From UBA946 sp031550725 (GTDB lineage: Bacteria > Bacillota > Clostridia > Oscillospirales > Ruminococcaceae), in assembly GCA_031550725.1 (NCBI GenBank), contig JAVBOH010000024.1:1-56720 (forward strand): a stretch of 56,720 bases of DNA, written 5' to 3'. This document shows, piece by piece, positions 9,184 to 17,942 of this stretch (the first letter of the stretch is position 1; each line of letters begins with the position of its first letter). The notes beneath the pieces were generated by a model. That model worked only from the letters and a program-made list of their open reading frames with translations, was not told the origin of the DNA and did no database searches. Made by a program: the position numbers and the translations under genes.

Positions 9184-10875
9184 ATGAAAATACATAAAAT
9201 TATCGCTGTAATATCAGCAGTTATTATTTCAACTGGATTTGTTACATCAATTAGCAATAATGTTTCAGCATCACAAGATACTTCTGGAATTATCAATGTT
9301 CAAACAATCAAAAACTACTTAAATGGTACTACAACTCCAATTGCAGAGGGGTATTCATACGATGGGAAATATTATCTAGCAGGGCATCCTGCTGCTGTTT
9401 CAGCAACTTTTGTTGTCAATGATACGAAAAATAAATATGTCACAGGCTTTGAATGCTGGATTGAAAAATACGAAAACAAAAAGTGGACTAAAGTAAAACC
9501 CCTAGGTAATGTTATACAAGTAAACGGTATGGACAACCGTTCTCATTTTTACAATATTGAAGAGGATGGCAGGAAGCATGTTCAGGTTGATCTTGCGTGT
9601 TATCCTTTGCTTTCAGCTGGAAACTATAGAATAGCAAAACCATTCTGGAAAGAAAATGATAAAAGTGGCAAGCAATATGTAGCATATTATGACTTTGAAA
9701 TGGTAAATTCCAAGCAGGATTATACCGTAGACTGCTCAATTACGCTTGACCGTAAGGAATATCCAATTGGCACAGAAAAGATGATATATAATATTGATTA
9801 TTCCAAGGGGCTTTTTGCGAGAAGTGATATCATCAATATTGAAAGAAAAGTCGTAAATAAATGGATTTCTGTGCGGACAAGTGATGTTTATACAAATTCA
9901 ATTAGTGGTTATTACGCATTTTATTTCGCTGAAACTGAGGAAGTGGATGTAACAGGATTTGATTTATCTAAAGCAGGCGAATACCGTATGCGTTTTTCTA
10001 TAAACGGTATGGATGGTTGGGATTTAACTGAAAAGCAATATGATACAAAATATGTAAATTTCAAGATAACCGATAAAGCTGATTTGGGAAATGTTAAACT
10101 TAAAATGACTAACACAGATATGTGTGAAATCGACCATGATATATCTGTTGATGTCACCAATAATTCAAGTAGTGATATCAAATTGGAAAAAGCTGTTCTG
10201 AGTTATAAAACATCTGATGGTAAAACGAAATCCCGTGACTGCACAGTATATTCATACTCTTCGGTTTATTCAAACAGGGTTACTGAGTTAAATGTGACAT
10301 CAGCAAAAGATTTACCTATTGGAAATGTCACATTGAAACTGACATTCTCAGCGGATGGCTGTAAAAATAAAACCTTCAGCACTACATTTAAAGTAAGAAA
10401 AGCAACAAATGCTGAAAAATCAAGCGGTGTATTTGTTAGTGATGCTGTGTATGACAAGAACAAAAACACAGTTACTGTAACTGTTACCAATAAACTGCGT
10501 TCAAAAGAAACGATAGTACTTGACCCACGTAACCAGTATATATTGACAGCAAAAGATGAAAAACCTACTGCTGCATTGCTGCAAAACAAATCATCCATAA
10601 AAATCAAGTATGAACAAAGCGTAAAACTCACCTTTAAATTATATAATAACAATCCAAAACAGTTTGTTTTAGATTATTATGGATTATCTTTAAAGGATAT
10701 GGATGATGAAATGCTGGAATATTTTGATTTATTGGTAGATGAATTAAAGGATGACCCAGATTACAAGACTTACTTAAATTTTCCGACAGGTAAATATTGT
10801 GTTTATATTGATTATTATGGTGATGTATCAAATAAGTATGATACCTGTAAGCTTGTGTTCAAACTGGAAAAGTAA
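9184..10875 (+). CDS. Secreted Ig-like-fold protein of unknown function
   Basis: A 563-residue exported protein. The ATG at 9184 is chosen because an AAAGGAAG site lies just upstream and a clean signal peptide starts there (MKIHKIIAVISAVII..., cleavage near VSA at ~29); an in-frame ATG at 9151 would bury the ribosome site. The mature part is beta-rich with several Ig-like segments of about 100 residues (~190-300, ~305-400, ~410-560); one has the pattern of bacterial Ig modules (CSITLDRKEYPIGTEKMIYN). No cell-wall anchor or catalytic motif is visible. A strong terminator follows, so it is probably monocistronic. Confidence 0.8.
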   Translation: MKIHKIIAVISAVIISTGFVTSISNNVSASQDTSGIINVQTIKNYLNGTTTPIAEGYSYDGKYYLAGHPAAVSATFVVNDTKNKYVTGFECWIEKYENKKWTKVKPLGNVIQVNGMDNRSHFYNIEEDGRKHVQVDLACYPLLSAGNYRIAKPFWKENDKSGKQYVAYYDFEMVNSKQDYTVDCSITLDRKEYPIGTEKMIYNIDYSKGLFARSDIINIERKVVNKWISVRTSDVYTNSISGYYAFYFAETEEVDVTGFDLSKAGEYRMRFSINGMDGWDLTEKQYDTKYVNFKITDKADLGNVKLKMTNTDMCEIDHDISVDVTNNSSSDIKLEKAVLSYKTSDGKTKSRDCTVYSYSSVYSNRVTELNVTSAKDLPIGNVTLKLTFSADGCKNKTFSTTFKVRKATNAEKSSGVFVSDAVYDKNKNTVTVTVTNKLRSKETIVLDPRNQYILTAKDEKPTAALLQNKSSIKIKYEQSVKLTFKLYNNNPKQFVLDYYGLSLKDMDDEMLEYFDLLVDELKDDPDYKTYLNFPTGKYCVYIDYYGDVSNKYDTCKLVFKLEK

Positions 10876-10912
10876 ACCTTGACTTTTAAATTTAAACATA
10901 TAGCTTATACAT

Positions 10913-10970
10913 AAAAATGGAGTTGCTGTTTGAGATTTATATCTCATGCAGCAGCTCCATTAATTTTTTC
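10913..10970. terminator. Bidirectional terminator between the Ig-like protein gene and dpaB
   Basis: The 12-bp stem ATGGAGTTGCTG / CAGCAGCTCCAT (10917-10928, 10949-10960; one G-U) has T-rich tails on both strands. It serves both convergent genes. Confidence 0.85.
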
Positions 10971-10982
10971 GAGTAGTATATT

Positions 10983-11576
10983 TTATGCAAGCAAAGGTTG
11001 GAGCTGAACACCATTCAAAGCTGATAGAATAGCGTCAGGAATTTGTTTAAAATCTGCAACAAGTGAACGAGGTTTTGTTGTACTGTCATCCTGTGCAAAC
11101 GGTACAAAGTAATAGCATTTTGTATTTAGCAGCATACCTATATTTTTTGCCGAACCGGAAAGACCATCGTTTGTTGCAGGTGCAATTAAAACAGGGTTTG
11201 AATTTCTGATATGCGATTTTGCAGCCATTGTAACTGGTGTGTCTATAATACCATTAGCAAGCTTAGCCATGGTGTTTCCTGTGCATGGAGCGATTACAAC
11301 AATATCAAACATATGTTTAGGTCCAATTGGCTCTGCTTTGTCAATTGTATCAATAATATCATGCTTGCAAAGCTCTCTAAGGTGCTTTTTATGTTCATCG
11401 GCTTTACCAAATCTTGTGTCAATTGATGCAGCGTTAAATGAAAGTATAGGAGTAACATCTGCACCGAGTGAAATAAGATTTTCTATTTGTTCAAAGGCAT
11501 TTTCAAAAGTGCAGAATGAGCCGCACATTGCATAGCCAATACGTATATTTTTTAATGTGACTTCTGTTTTATCCAA
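10983..11576 (-). CDS. dpaB: Dipicolinate synthase subunit B (flavoprotein)
   Basis: DpaB/SpoVFB, a flavodoxin-like flavoprotein that with DpaA oxidises dihydrodipicolinate to dipicolinic acid in the mother cell; DPA is then loaded into the spore core. Visible features: N-terminal IRIGYAMCGSFCTFENAF (flavoprotein FMN-binding start), IVIAPCTGNTMAKLANGI and VTMAAKSHIRNSNPVLIAPAT, all typical of the family. I place the start at TTG 11576-11574, directly after the dpaA stop (11578-11580), because AAAGGGGTG lies at the right distance and an upstream in-frame TTG at 11597 would sit before that site. About 197 residues, full length. The operon with dpaA confirms the call. Confidence 0.93.
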   Translation of the reverse strand: MDKTEVTLKNIRIGYAMCGSFCTFENAFEQIENLISLGADVTPILSFNAASIDTRFGKADEHKKHLRELCKHDIIDTIDKAEPIGPKHMFDIVVIAPCTGNTMAKLANGIIDTPVTMAAKSHIRNSNPVLIAPATNDGLSGSAKNIGMLLNTKCYYFVPFAQDDSTTKPRSLVADFKQIPDAILSALNGVQLQPLLA

Positions 11577-11577
11577 T

Positions 11578-12447
11578 TTATTCACCCCTTTCAGCAAGAA
11601 TATTTTTTATAGTCTGAGCAATAATTCTGCCGGAAGTCACAGGTGCAACTTTGCCTGGGAGTGATAAAAGCCATATAACCCTGATACCAAGCTTAGCGGC
11701 AGTATCAAAATCGACTCCACCAGGTTTAGATGCTAAATCTATAATAAGACAGCCTTTTTTAGTCTGCTTAAGATGTTTTTCATCAAGGATTAAAGCAGGA
11801 GCGGTATTAAAAATAATATCATAATCACCGATTGTTTCAGATAGATTATCAATATGAGTATGCTTGCATCCAAAAATATCAGCCCATGCAAGATCGTGAT
11901 ATTTTCTTGCAGCTGCAGTGACATCTGTACTAAAGCCATTCAATTGCTTAAGTAAAACCTTAGAAATTCTACCCATACCAATGACAAGTATTTTTTGCTC
12001 TGCAAGTGTCGAAACTGTTTCCTCCATCGCAACCTGAATAGCACCCTCACCAGTTGCAATAGCGTTTAAAACAGCAAATTCTTCACGGGTTGAGTAATCA
12101 TAAACTTTGATATTTCTATCTTCAAACATTTTCTTTATTTCTTCGGAAATACGCCCTCCAAAAACAATACCATTTTCTTTAATGACAGAAGTTAGTCCGG
12201 AAATCGGAATACTTTGTCCAGAAAAAGGTGTGTTGAGTGTAATTCCGTCATTTGATGCGATTAGCGGCAGAACTATGTAATCCACACGTTCGTTGAATGA
12301 TACAAGACTTTCAGCCGGCATTATTTTATTTGATGATATGACATTTTTATCAAACCCCACAGTATAAACTCTGTTATTTTGCGATAAAGTTTCAGCAAGT
12401 GCAATATATCTCAGGTCACCGCCTGCAATTAAATATTTTTTCAGCAT
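11578..12447 (-). CDS. dpaA: Dipicolinate synthase subunit A
   Basis: DpaA/SpoVFA, 289 residues. The N-terminus (YLIAGGDLRYIALAETL) matches the family, and the central Rossmann motif VIGMGRISKVLLKQL binds NAD(P). Conserved downstream segments include IFNTAPALILDEKHL, LIIDLASKPGGVDF and WLLSLPGKVAPVTSGRII. With DpaB it makes dipicolinic acid from the lysine pathway, so expression is expected in the late mother cell. The ATG at 12447 lacks a good ribosome site of its own; a strong GGAG sits in front of a 7-codon leader ORF just upstream (12457-12480). The neighbouring lysine-pathway genes (asd, dapA) seen in Bacillus are absent here. Confidence 0.95.
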   Translation of the reverse strand: MLKKYLIAGGDLRYIALAETLSQNNRVYTVGFDKNVISSNKIMPAESLVSFNERVDYIVLPLIASNDGITLNTPFSGQSIPISGLTSVIKENGIVFGGRISEEIKKMFEDRNIKVYDYSTREEFAVLNAIATGEGAIQVAMEETVSTLAEQKILVIGMGRISKVLLKQLNGFSTDVTAAARKYHDLAWADIFGCKHTHIDNLSETIGDYDIIFNTAPALILDEKHLKQTKKGCLIIDLASKPGGVDFDTAAKLGIRVIWLLSLPGKVAPVTSGRIIAQTIKNILAERGE

Positions 12448-12456
12448 ATTAATTTA

Positions 12457-12480
12457 CTATGTTTCTATAAAAAGAAACAT
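12457..12480 (-). other. Possible leader peptide ORF (7 codons) in front of dpaA
   Basis: Minus strand: AAAGGAGCA then ATG and six more codons (MFLFIET), TAG at 12459-12457, then 9 nt to the dpaA ATG. The same stretch contains an inverted repeat (ATGTTTC / GAAACAT) that would cover the leader start. dpaA translation may therefore depend on leader translation. This is inference. Confidence 0.35.
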
Positions 12481-12642
12481 TGCTCCTTTCTAAAATCTGT
12501 AAGCCGTATACTTCCGACAATTCTTTATGGGAATAGGATATTGAATTATCTCTTTATATTGTATGTTGGATTTAAAAAGGGGTGCAGATGATTTATAGTC
12601 ATTTTATCATATATAAATATAAAAATAATTTTACAAAAACAC

Positions 12643-12671
12643 TTGACAACCTCAGACTACTGTGGTAGTAT
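12643..12671 (+). promoter_or_regulatory. Promoter of the blaI-like/blaR1-like operon
   Basis: TTGACA (12643-12648), a 17-nt spacer and TAGTAT (12666-12671). The -10 and the spacer overlap the first operator dyad, so a bound repressor would block RNA polymerase. Confidence 0.85.
12656..12669 (+). promoter_or_regulatory. BlaI-type operator 1
   Basis: The dyad ACTAC-TGTG-GTAGT resembles the TACTACA-type operators of BlaI/MecI repressors. It overlaps the promoter. Confidence 0.8.
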
Positions 12672-12685
12672 ATAAATGCGATCAT

Positions 12686-12699
12686 ACTACTGCAGTAGT
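12686..12699 (+). promoter_or_regulatory. BlaI-type operator 2
   Basis: The perfect palindrome ACTACTGCAGTAGT is centred 30 bp (about three helical turns) from operator 1, on the transcribed side of the promoter. The two-site arrangement is as in bla/mec operons. Confidence 0.8.
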
Positions 12700-12727
12700 C
12701 TAAGTATGTCTAAGGGAGATAAATATC

Positions 12728-13090
12728 ATGATAGAAATTAAATTATTTGACTCAGAATTAAAGGTAATGGAGGTGCTGTGGGAAAATGGCGACACACCTG
12801 CAAAGGAAGTATCGGACATTTTAAATGAAAGTATCGGATGGAACAAAAATACTACATATACCATAATTAAAAAATGCATAGATAAGGGCGCAATTGAACG
12901 CATTGAACCCAAATTTATATGTAAGGCAGTTGTTTCAAAGGCAGAGGTGCAAGCAGCTGAACTTAATGAGCTCACTGATAAGATGTTTGGAGGCTCTGCT
13001 GATATGCTTGTTGCGTCACTCTTGGACAGTAAACAGCTTACAAAAGAAGAATTTGAACGTCTTAAAAAGTTAGTGGAGGAGTTAAAATGA
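12728..13090 (+). CDS. BlaI/MecI/CopY-family transcriptional repressor
   Basis: A 120-residue winged-helix repressor, normal length for the family. The N-terminal domain (~5-70) contains the signature LFDSELKVMEVLWENG, TPAKEVSDIL and WNKNTTYTIIKKCIDKGAI; the C-terminal helices (~75-120) form the dimer and proteolysis region. It should bind the two ACTAC dyads in its own promoter and be cleaved, directly or indirectly, when the membrane protease encoded by the next gene is activated. Its TGA overlaps the next ATG (ATGA), giving tight coupling. The ligand need not be a beta-lactam. Confidence 0.93.
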   Translation: MIEIKLFDSELKVMEVLWENGDTPAKEVSDILNESIGWNKNTTYTIIKKCIDKGAIERIEPKFICKAVVSKAEVQAAELNELTDKMFGGSADMLVASLLDSKQLTKEEFERLKKLVEELK

Positions 13091-14850
13091 TAAATCTGCT
13101 TGAGATGTCAGCAATGGCAGGTATACTCATTATATTTGTCATAATTCTTCGTGCATTGTTTATACATAAGCTGCCAAAAAAGACGTTCACTTTATTATGG
13201 GCAATTGTAGTATTAAGGCTTATAATACCATTTTCTTTGCCGATTTTACCTAGCATAAATACAGCATATGACAGCAATATACCTATATTAAACTATGCAG
13301 GTCAAAACACAAATGTTAATGATGATATTTATATTAAAAGCCCTGAAATAGATGACAATGGCATTATAAATACTGACACAGAAGCTATTGACAATAACAC
13401 AAAAGCTATATCAGTAAACGTATTTCGATATACTAAAGAAATAGTATGGCTTATTGGTGTTATGATAACAATGCTGTATTTTATTTCGGTGCATATGCAT
13501 TTCAAAAATGATTATTTATCAGCATTACCAACAGGAATGACAGTGGATGGCTTTGGTGTAAAACGTAAAGTACAAATTAAAATGAGTGACAAAATAAATA
13601 ATCCATTAACATATAGAATAATAAATCCAGTTATAATAATTCCAAAGTCAATGGAGCTTTCTGATGAAAAAATGACATATATTATTACACATGAAATGGT
13701 GCATATCAAGCGTTTTGACGTGTTATATAAATGGGTGCTGACTTGTGCAGTATGTCTACATTGGTTTAATCCACTGGTGTGGGTGATGTATGTGCGTGCA
13801 AACCGTGATATCGAAATATCATGTGATGAAAGTGTTGTAAAGCTTTTAGGCGGAAAACGCAGTGAGTATGCACTTGCATTATTGTCGCTTGAAGAAAAGA
13901 GGAGTGTTTCAGGCTTATACAGCAGTTTCAGCCGAAATGCAGTTAAAGAAAGGATTGAAGCGATTATGAAACTTAGTAAAAGAACATCTGCTATAAGTAT
14001 CGCAGCAGCGATTGGAATAGTTGTATTAACGTCGGTTGTTTTTGCAACAACAAAAGATAAACCAACTATTGATTATATAAATGAGCAGGATGCAGTTGTT
14101 ACAACATATGTAAATAAAAATGAGGATGTTGCCAAGAATGACCTTTCAGATGATATTCAGCCAACAGAAAATATACATGAACCACTAATTTATCTTGCAA
14201 GTGATTTTGCTGAATATGAAAGCTATGGCTTAACATTTGACAGCAGTGATAACAGCTTGCATTTCAATGGAAAAGAAGTGTTGTACTTAATTGATTCAGG
14301 AATGAATAGCTCATCAATTCGTTATGTTAGAACAAAATCTGGCGAGAATTTATCAATTGTATATATACAGCGTGATGAAAATGGCAACATTATCAAACCA
14401 AATGATAACACAGCATTTTATTTAAATGAGGAAACAGGAGTAAAATACGATACAATCGGCTTGTCTGTTAATGAAGATGGAATGATGATGGCTGTAAGTT
14501 ATAAAATTGGTTATAGTGATAATGATTCGACGATAAGCGTACCATTTTTTGATTCAATGAATATAGTCATACCTTCTTCTGATGATGAAAAGGATGAGAT
14601 TAAGGTAACATTTAATCTTTTGGATTATGAAATAAAATTTTATGATGAAAATGGTAACGAAGTTTCTGAATCATATGAGGGTACAAAGACACTTCGCCTC
14701 GATGTTCAGACATCAACAATTGATGAAGAGGAACAGCAAATGAAATTGCAAGATCAGGAAGAACAAGAAAGAAAATTGAGAGAAAAGGAAATTGGACATC
14801 AAATTCACATTGAAGAACAAGAGAATAGCGGAACATTAACACATAATTAA
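13087..14850 (+). CDS. BlaR1/MecR1-type M56 membrane metalloprotease with non-canonical sensor domain
   Basis: A 587-residue protein. N-terminal membrane helices (~5-28, ~33-58, ~118-138) are followed by a cytoplasmic M56 zinc protease with H202-E203-x-x-H206 (THEMVHIKRFD) and the downstream ISCDESVV segment. A further membrane helix (~300-322) leads to an extracellular domain of about 250 residues. That domain lacks the SxxK/SxN/KTG motifs of the penicillin-binding sensor of true BlaR1; it is acidic, beta-rich and ends in a Glu/Gln/Lys-rich tail. The protease half should inactivate the partner BlaI-like repressor upon a signal, but the signal is unknown and probably not beta-lactam acylation. 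Confidence 0.9.
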   Translation: MINLLEMSAMAGILIIFVIILRALFIHKLPKKTFTLLWAIVVLRLIIPFSLPILPSINTAYDSNIPILNYAGQNTNVNDDIYIKSPEIDDNGIINTDTEAIDNNTKAISVNVFRYTKEIVWLIGVMITMLYFISVHMHFKNDYLSALPTGMTVDGFGVKRKVQIKMSDKINNPLTYRIINPVIIIPKSMELSDEKMTYIITHEMVHIKRFDVLYKWVLTCAVCLHWFNPLVWVMYVRANRDIEISCDESVVKLLGGKRSEYALALLSLEEKRSVSGLYSSFSRNAVKERIEAIMKLSKRTSAISIAAAIGIVVLTSVVFATTKDKPTIDYINEQDAVVTTYVNKNEDVAKNDLSDDIQPTENIHEPLIYLASDFAEYESYGLTFDSSDNSLHFNGKEVLYLIDSGMNSSSIRYVRTKSGENLSIVYIQRDENGNIIKPNDNTAFYLNEETGVKYDTIGLSVNEDGMMMAVSYKIGYSDNDSTISVPFFDSMNIVIPSSDDEKDEIKVTFNLLDYEIKFYDENGNEVSESYEGTKTLRLDVQTSTIDEEEQQMKLQDQEEQERKLREKEIGHQIHIEEQENSGTLTHN

Positions 14851-14962
14851 GAATAACCCAATACAAAAAAGATGTTGCATTGAGTTGGTGCTTAAAAATA
14901 GCGGTTCTTCAATTAAATTATCTTGATGGAAAGATATATTAATTGGTAATGATACTTAATTA

Positions 14963-14998
14963 CTATTGATATTTACTCAAAATTTTGATATAATTATA
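14963..14998 (+). promoter_or_regulatory. Probable promoter of the 15030 gene
   Basis: TTGATA near 14967 and TATAAT near 14990 are separated by 17 nt. The genes at 15030 and 15282 are therefore probably not simple readthrough from the bla-like operon. No ACTAC dyad is seen here. Confidence 0.5.
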
Positions 14999-15029
14999 TA
15001 AAATATAGTTTTGAAAGGAGCAGTTTACT

Positions 15030-15257
15030 ATGAATCAAGGACAGCAAATGTTTTATAATTTTTTTATAGAGCGTACAAAGGAGGATAAAAAAGATAATGC
15101 AAAGGCATTGCTTGACGAATGTTTTGCAAAACAGGAGGCAGGAACATTTGATAAAATGTATCTGATGTCTATTTCACCGAAAATGTTTTCTTATATCAAA
15201 CCTGAGGCTGTTGATGAACTAAAAACTGCAATGGAGAGTTTTGCATCAAGGTTTTAA
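15030..15257 (+). CDS. Small conserved protein of unknown function
   Basis: A 75-residue soluble, largely helical protein with a good AAAGGAG site. Pattern: MNQGQQMFYNFFIERTKEDK, AKALLDECFAKQEAGTFD, then a C-terminal KPEAVDELKTAMESFASRF. I have the impression that similar short proteins occur in other Clostridia, but no function is known to me. It is 24 nt upstream of the SIMPL-domain gene and probably in the same transcript. Confidence 0.75.
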   Translation: MNQGQQMFYNFFIERTKEDKKDNAKALLDECFAKQEAGTFDKMYLMSISPKMFSYIKPEAVDELKTAMESFASRF

Positions 15258-15281
15258 TAAAATACAGAGAGGAAGTAAGAG

Positions 15282-15929
15282 ATGAAAGACAGAACAATAA
15301 CAGTTAAAGGTAGCGGAAAGTTATCGATGAAACCGGATTTAATTATCTTTTCCATGATACTTGAAGTAAAAGCCGAAAGCTATGAGGATACAATGTCACT
15401 GGCTACTGAAAAAGTCGATGCTCTTACAAAATCACTTATTTCAGTTGGATTTACTGAGGATGATGTCAAAACAACATCATTTAATGTCAATTCTGATTAT
15501 GAAAATTATAATGATGAAAACGGACACTGGGTACGTAAATTTGTTGGTTACAAGTGTGACCATAGGTTGTCATTGGAGTTTGATTTGGATATGGCAAAGC
15601 TTAATAATGTTATGTCAGCTGTATCTTCAAGCGGTGCAAACCCAGAATTTGATATTAAATTTTCTATCAAGGACAAAACCTTTGTAACCGAACAGCTATT
15701 AAAAGATGCCGTTCAGAATGCCGCTTCAAAGGCAAAGGTTATTGCTATGGCGGCTGATGTTTCACTTGGTGAAATAATTAGTATAAATTATAACTGGGGC
15801 GAAATCGAGCTTGTTTCAAACACTCGATATTCAGAGGAATTACGCTTCGCAAAGGTGTCGGCACCTAGTATTACACCAAGTGATATCACGGTTGATGACA
15901 GTGTCACTGTTGTATGGGCTATTAGCTAA
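15282..15929 (+). CDS. SIMPL (DUF541) domain protein
   Basis: A 215-residue protein covered by one SIMPL/DUF541 domain: ITVKGSGKLSMKPDLIIFSM at the start, ALTKSLISVGFTEDDVKTTSFNV, YKCDHRLSLEFDL, and AVQNAASKAKVIAMAADVSLGE towards the end. No signal peptide is apparent, unlike many family members, which are periplasmic or exported. Family function is poorly defined (stress-related in some bacteria). The start has GAGGAAG upstream. Confidence 0.88.
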   Translation: MKDRTITVKGSGKLSMKPDLIIFSMILEVKAESYEDTMSLATEKVDALTKSLISVGFTEDDVKTTSFNVNSDYENYNDENGHWVRKFVGYKCDHRLSLEFDLDMAKLNNVMSAVSSSGANPEFDIKFSIKDKTFVTEQLLKDAVQNAASKAKVIAMAADVSLGEIISINYNWGEIELVSNTRYSEELRFAKVSAPSITPSDITVDDSVTVVWAIS

Positions 15930-15930
15930 A

Positions 15931-15980
15931 TATAATATAAACAGCTTACCAATTTTTTTTGGTAAGCTGTTTATATTATA
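15931..15980. terminator. Perfect 21-bp inverted repeat, probable bidirectional terminator
   Basis: The arms at 15931-15951 and 15960-15980 are exactly complementary; the 8-nt loop is nearly all T. The core AACAGCTTACCA stem with TTTATATT tails fits a terminator for the convergent SIMPL and phnW genes, but the pairing continues through the AT tails, which is longer than needed. Confidence 0.65.
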
Positions 15981-16035
15981 TAGTTGTTTAATTTCAAAAT
16001 AACTATTCAAGCTAGTGCATTTTATACTTAATGCA

Positions 16036-17133
16036 CTATATTGTCGCAAGAACTTCAAGTAAATGCTTGATGTCATCTGGATAAACCTCACCGATATTTC
16101 CGATACGGAATGTATCTGCCTTTGAAATTTTACCAGGATATAAAACAAAACCATTTTCCTTAACCTTATTATAAAAATCATTAAAATCAAAGTTTACTTT
16201 TGGATAGAGGAATGATGTTATAATTGGTGATTGAACTTTTTCAGATAGCAAAGCTTTATATCCAAGCTTGCTCATACCCTCAACCAAAGTTTTATGATTA
16301 AGTTTATAGCGTTCATAGCGAGCCTCAACTCCACCTTCTTCTTCAAGCTCATTTAACGCCTGATAAAATGCCCTTACAATATGTGTCGGCGAAGTATATC
16401 TCCACTTCCCTGTCGGGTTCATTTCACGCCACTGGTCATATAAATCAAGGCACAAAGAACGTGCATTGCCATCACATTTAATAAGTTCAGATTTTCTTGC
16501 AATAACAAACGCAAACCCTGGAACACCCTGTATGCACTTGTTTGATGAACTGATTAAAAAATCAATGCCAAGCTTATATGCATCAACAGGAATACCACCG
16601 AATGAACTCATCATATCAACAATAAATACCTTTTTTGCAAGCTTAACAACCTTTGCAATATCCTCAAGAGGATTAAGTATACCTGTCGTTGTTTCACAAT
16701 GCACCATAGCAACATGAGTGATATCAGTATCACGTTCAAGCATTTCAGCAACATCTGAAACATCAGGAATTTCGGTTTCATAATATTCTAAAACAGCATA
16801 ATTAAGACGCAAAACCTTAGCCATCTTGACCATTCTTTGGCCATATGCACCGTTTGTAATGATAAGTACCTTCCCCTTTTCAGAAATTGCACTTCCAAGT
16901 GTTGCCTCAACAGAAAATGAGCCGCTGCCCTGCATTAAAACTGCTGTATATTCATTGAAATTTGGTGTTGAAAGCTTAATAAGCCGCTCACGAATATTCT
17001 GAACTATATCAAGATTATAATCATCATCCCATGTACACCAGTCACGAAGAAGTGCATTTCTTACACCCTTTGAGCTTGAAAGCGGACCTGGGGTTAGTAA
17101 AATATAAGGGTTATCAGGTATATAATCATACAT
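16036..17133 (-). CDS. phnW: 2-aminoethylphosphonate--pyruvate transaminase
   Basis: PhnW, 365 residues, full length. A class V PLP aminotransferase that converts 2-aminoethylphosphonate and pyruvate to phosphonoacetaldehyde and alanine. The N-terminus ILLTPGPLSSSKGVRNALL and DWCTWDDDYN are characteristic; the PLP lysine is K199 in SSSNKCIQGVPGF and the PLP-ring aspartate is D173 in VDMMSSFG. The start overlaps the end of phnX by 8 nt with GGAGG in front. Last gene of the phosphonate operon; its product is consumed by PhnX. Confidence 0.97.
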   Translation of the reverse strand: MYDYIPDNPYILLTPGPLSSSKGVRNALLRDWCTWDDDYNLDIVQNIRERLIKLSTPNFNEYTAVLMQGSGSFSVEATLGSAISEKGKVLIITNGAYGQRMVKMAKVLRLNYAVLEYYETEIPDVSDVAEMLERDTDITHVAMVHCETTTGILNPLEDIAKVVKLAKKVFIVDMMSSFGGIPVDAYKLGIDFLISSSNKCIQGVPGFAFVIARKSELIKCDGNARSLCLDLYDQWREMNPTGKWRYTSPTHIVRAFYQALNELEEEGGVEARYERYKLNHKTLVEGMSKLGYKALLSEKVQSPIITSFLYPKVNFDFNDFYNKVKENGFVLYPGKISKADTFRIGNIGEVYPDDIKHLLEVLATI

Positions 17134-17920
17134 TATTTGTATCCTCCAAATTTAATTTTTTTATAAGTAAAGGAAGTTCTGTAATATCATTAATAACATA
17201 ATCAGCACCGCAGGCTAAATATCTTTCACGAGCATTTTCTGATAGTGTTTCCTTTTCATTATCTGTAAGACTGTTCCATTCATCAAGACTAACACCTAGC
17301 ATATTTGAGCCTTTTATTATCCCAACAGAAATGCATCCTGCATTTTTACCCTCATAAATATCAGCAGCAGTATCACCGACTTTTATTATGTTTTTTATAG
17401 ATTTAACACCCAGCTTTTCAGCATTCACCCATAACATATAAGGGTATGGTCTTCCAATACCATTTGTATCATCAGGACATACAAGCAAATCAGGGCTATA
17501 TCCATGTGCTTTTGCAGTTGGAACGACAACATCCATCATTGCTGATGTATATCCAGTTGTTGAGCCAATTCTTATACCCATTTCATGCAGTTTATCCACT
17601 GTTTCAATAACATTATCTATTGGTACTGAATATTCTTTCAAAACATCAAAAAGTGCTGGCTCAAACTTAGCATAAATATTATCAATATCCTCACTTGTAT
17701 GCAGTCTGCCATACTTTTCAAACCAAAGCTCACTAAGTCTTTCGGATTTCAGCATGGTTTCAATATGCGCCCTTTTCTGCATACCCATAGGTCCTCTTAT
17801 TTCATCGGTTGTTGGGGTAATTCCATATGCCTCAAAAGCCTTTTGAAATGCCGCAACTGGTGAATATGAACCGAAATCAACAGCTGTTCCTGCCCAGTCA
17901 AATATTACGCATTCTATCAT
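17126..17920 (-). CDS. phnX: Phosphonoacetaldehyde hydrolase
   Basis: PhnX (phosphonatase), 264 residues, HAD superfamily. The nucleophile D8 lies in VIFDWAGTAVDFGS, the exact PhnX signature, and the Schiff-base lysine K49 lies in GPMGMQKRAHI. Later HAD motifs are GSTTGYT and KVGDTAADI(YEG). It cleaves the C-P bond of phosphonoacetaldehyde to acetaldehyde and phosphate. It sits between the transporter genes and phnW. Confidence 0.97.
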   Translation of the reverse strand: MIECVIFDWAGTAVDFGSYSPVAAFQKAFEAYGITPTTDEIRGPMGMQKRAHIETMLKSERLSELWFEKYGRLHTSEDIDNIYAKFEPALFDVLKEYSVPIDNVIETVDKLHEMGIRIGSTTGYTSAMMDVVVPTAKAHGYSPDLLVCPDDTNGIGRPYPYMLWVNAEKLGVKSIKNIIKVGDTAADIYEGKNAGCISVGIIKGSNMLGVSLDEWNSLTDNEKETLSENARERYLACGADYVINDITELPLLIKKLNLEDTNNV

Positions 17921-17942
17921 TAATAATTTATCCTTTCATGAT

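Noticed and set aside
13087..14850. Call as a beta-lactam resistance sensor (BlaR1/MecR1 proper)
   Set aside because: The extracellular domain lacks penicillin-binding motifs and no resistance gene is linked.
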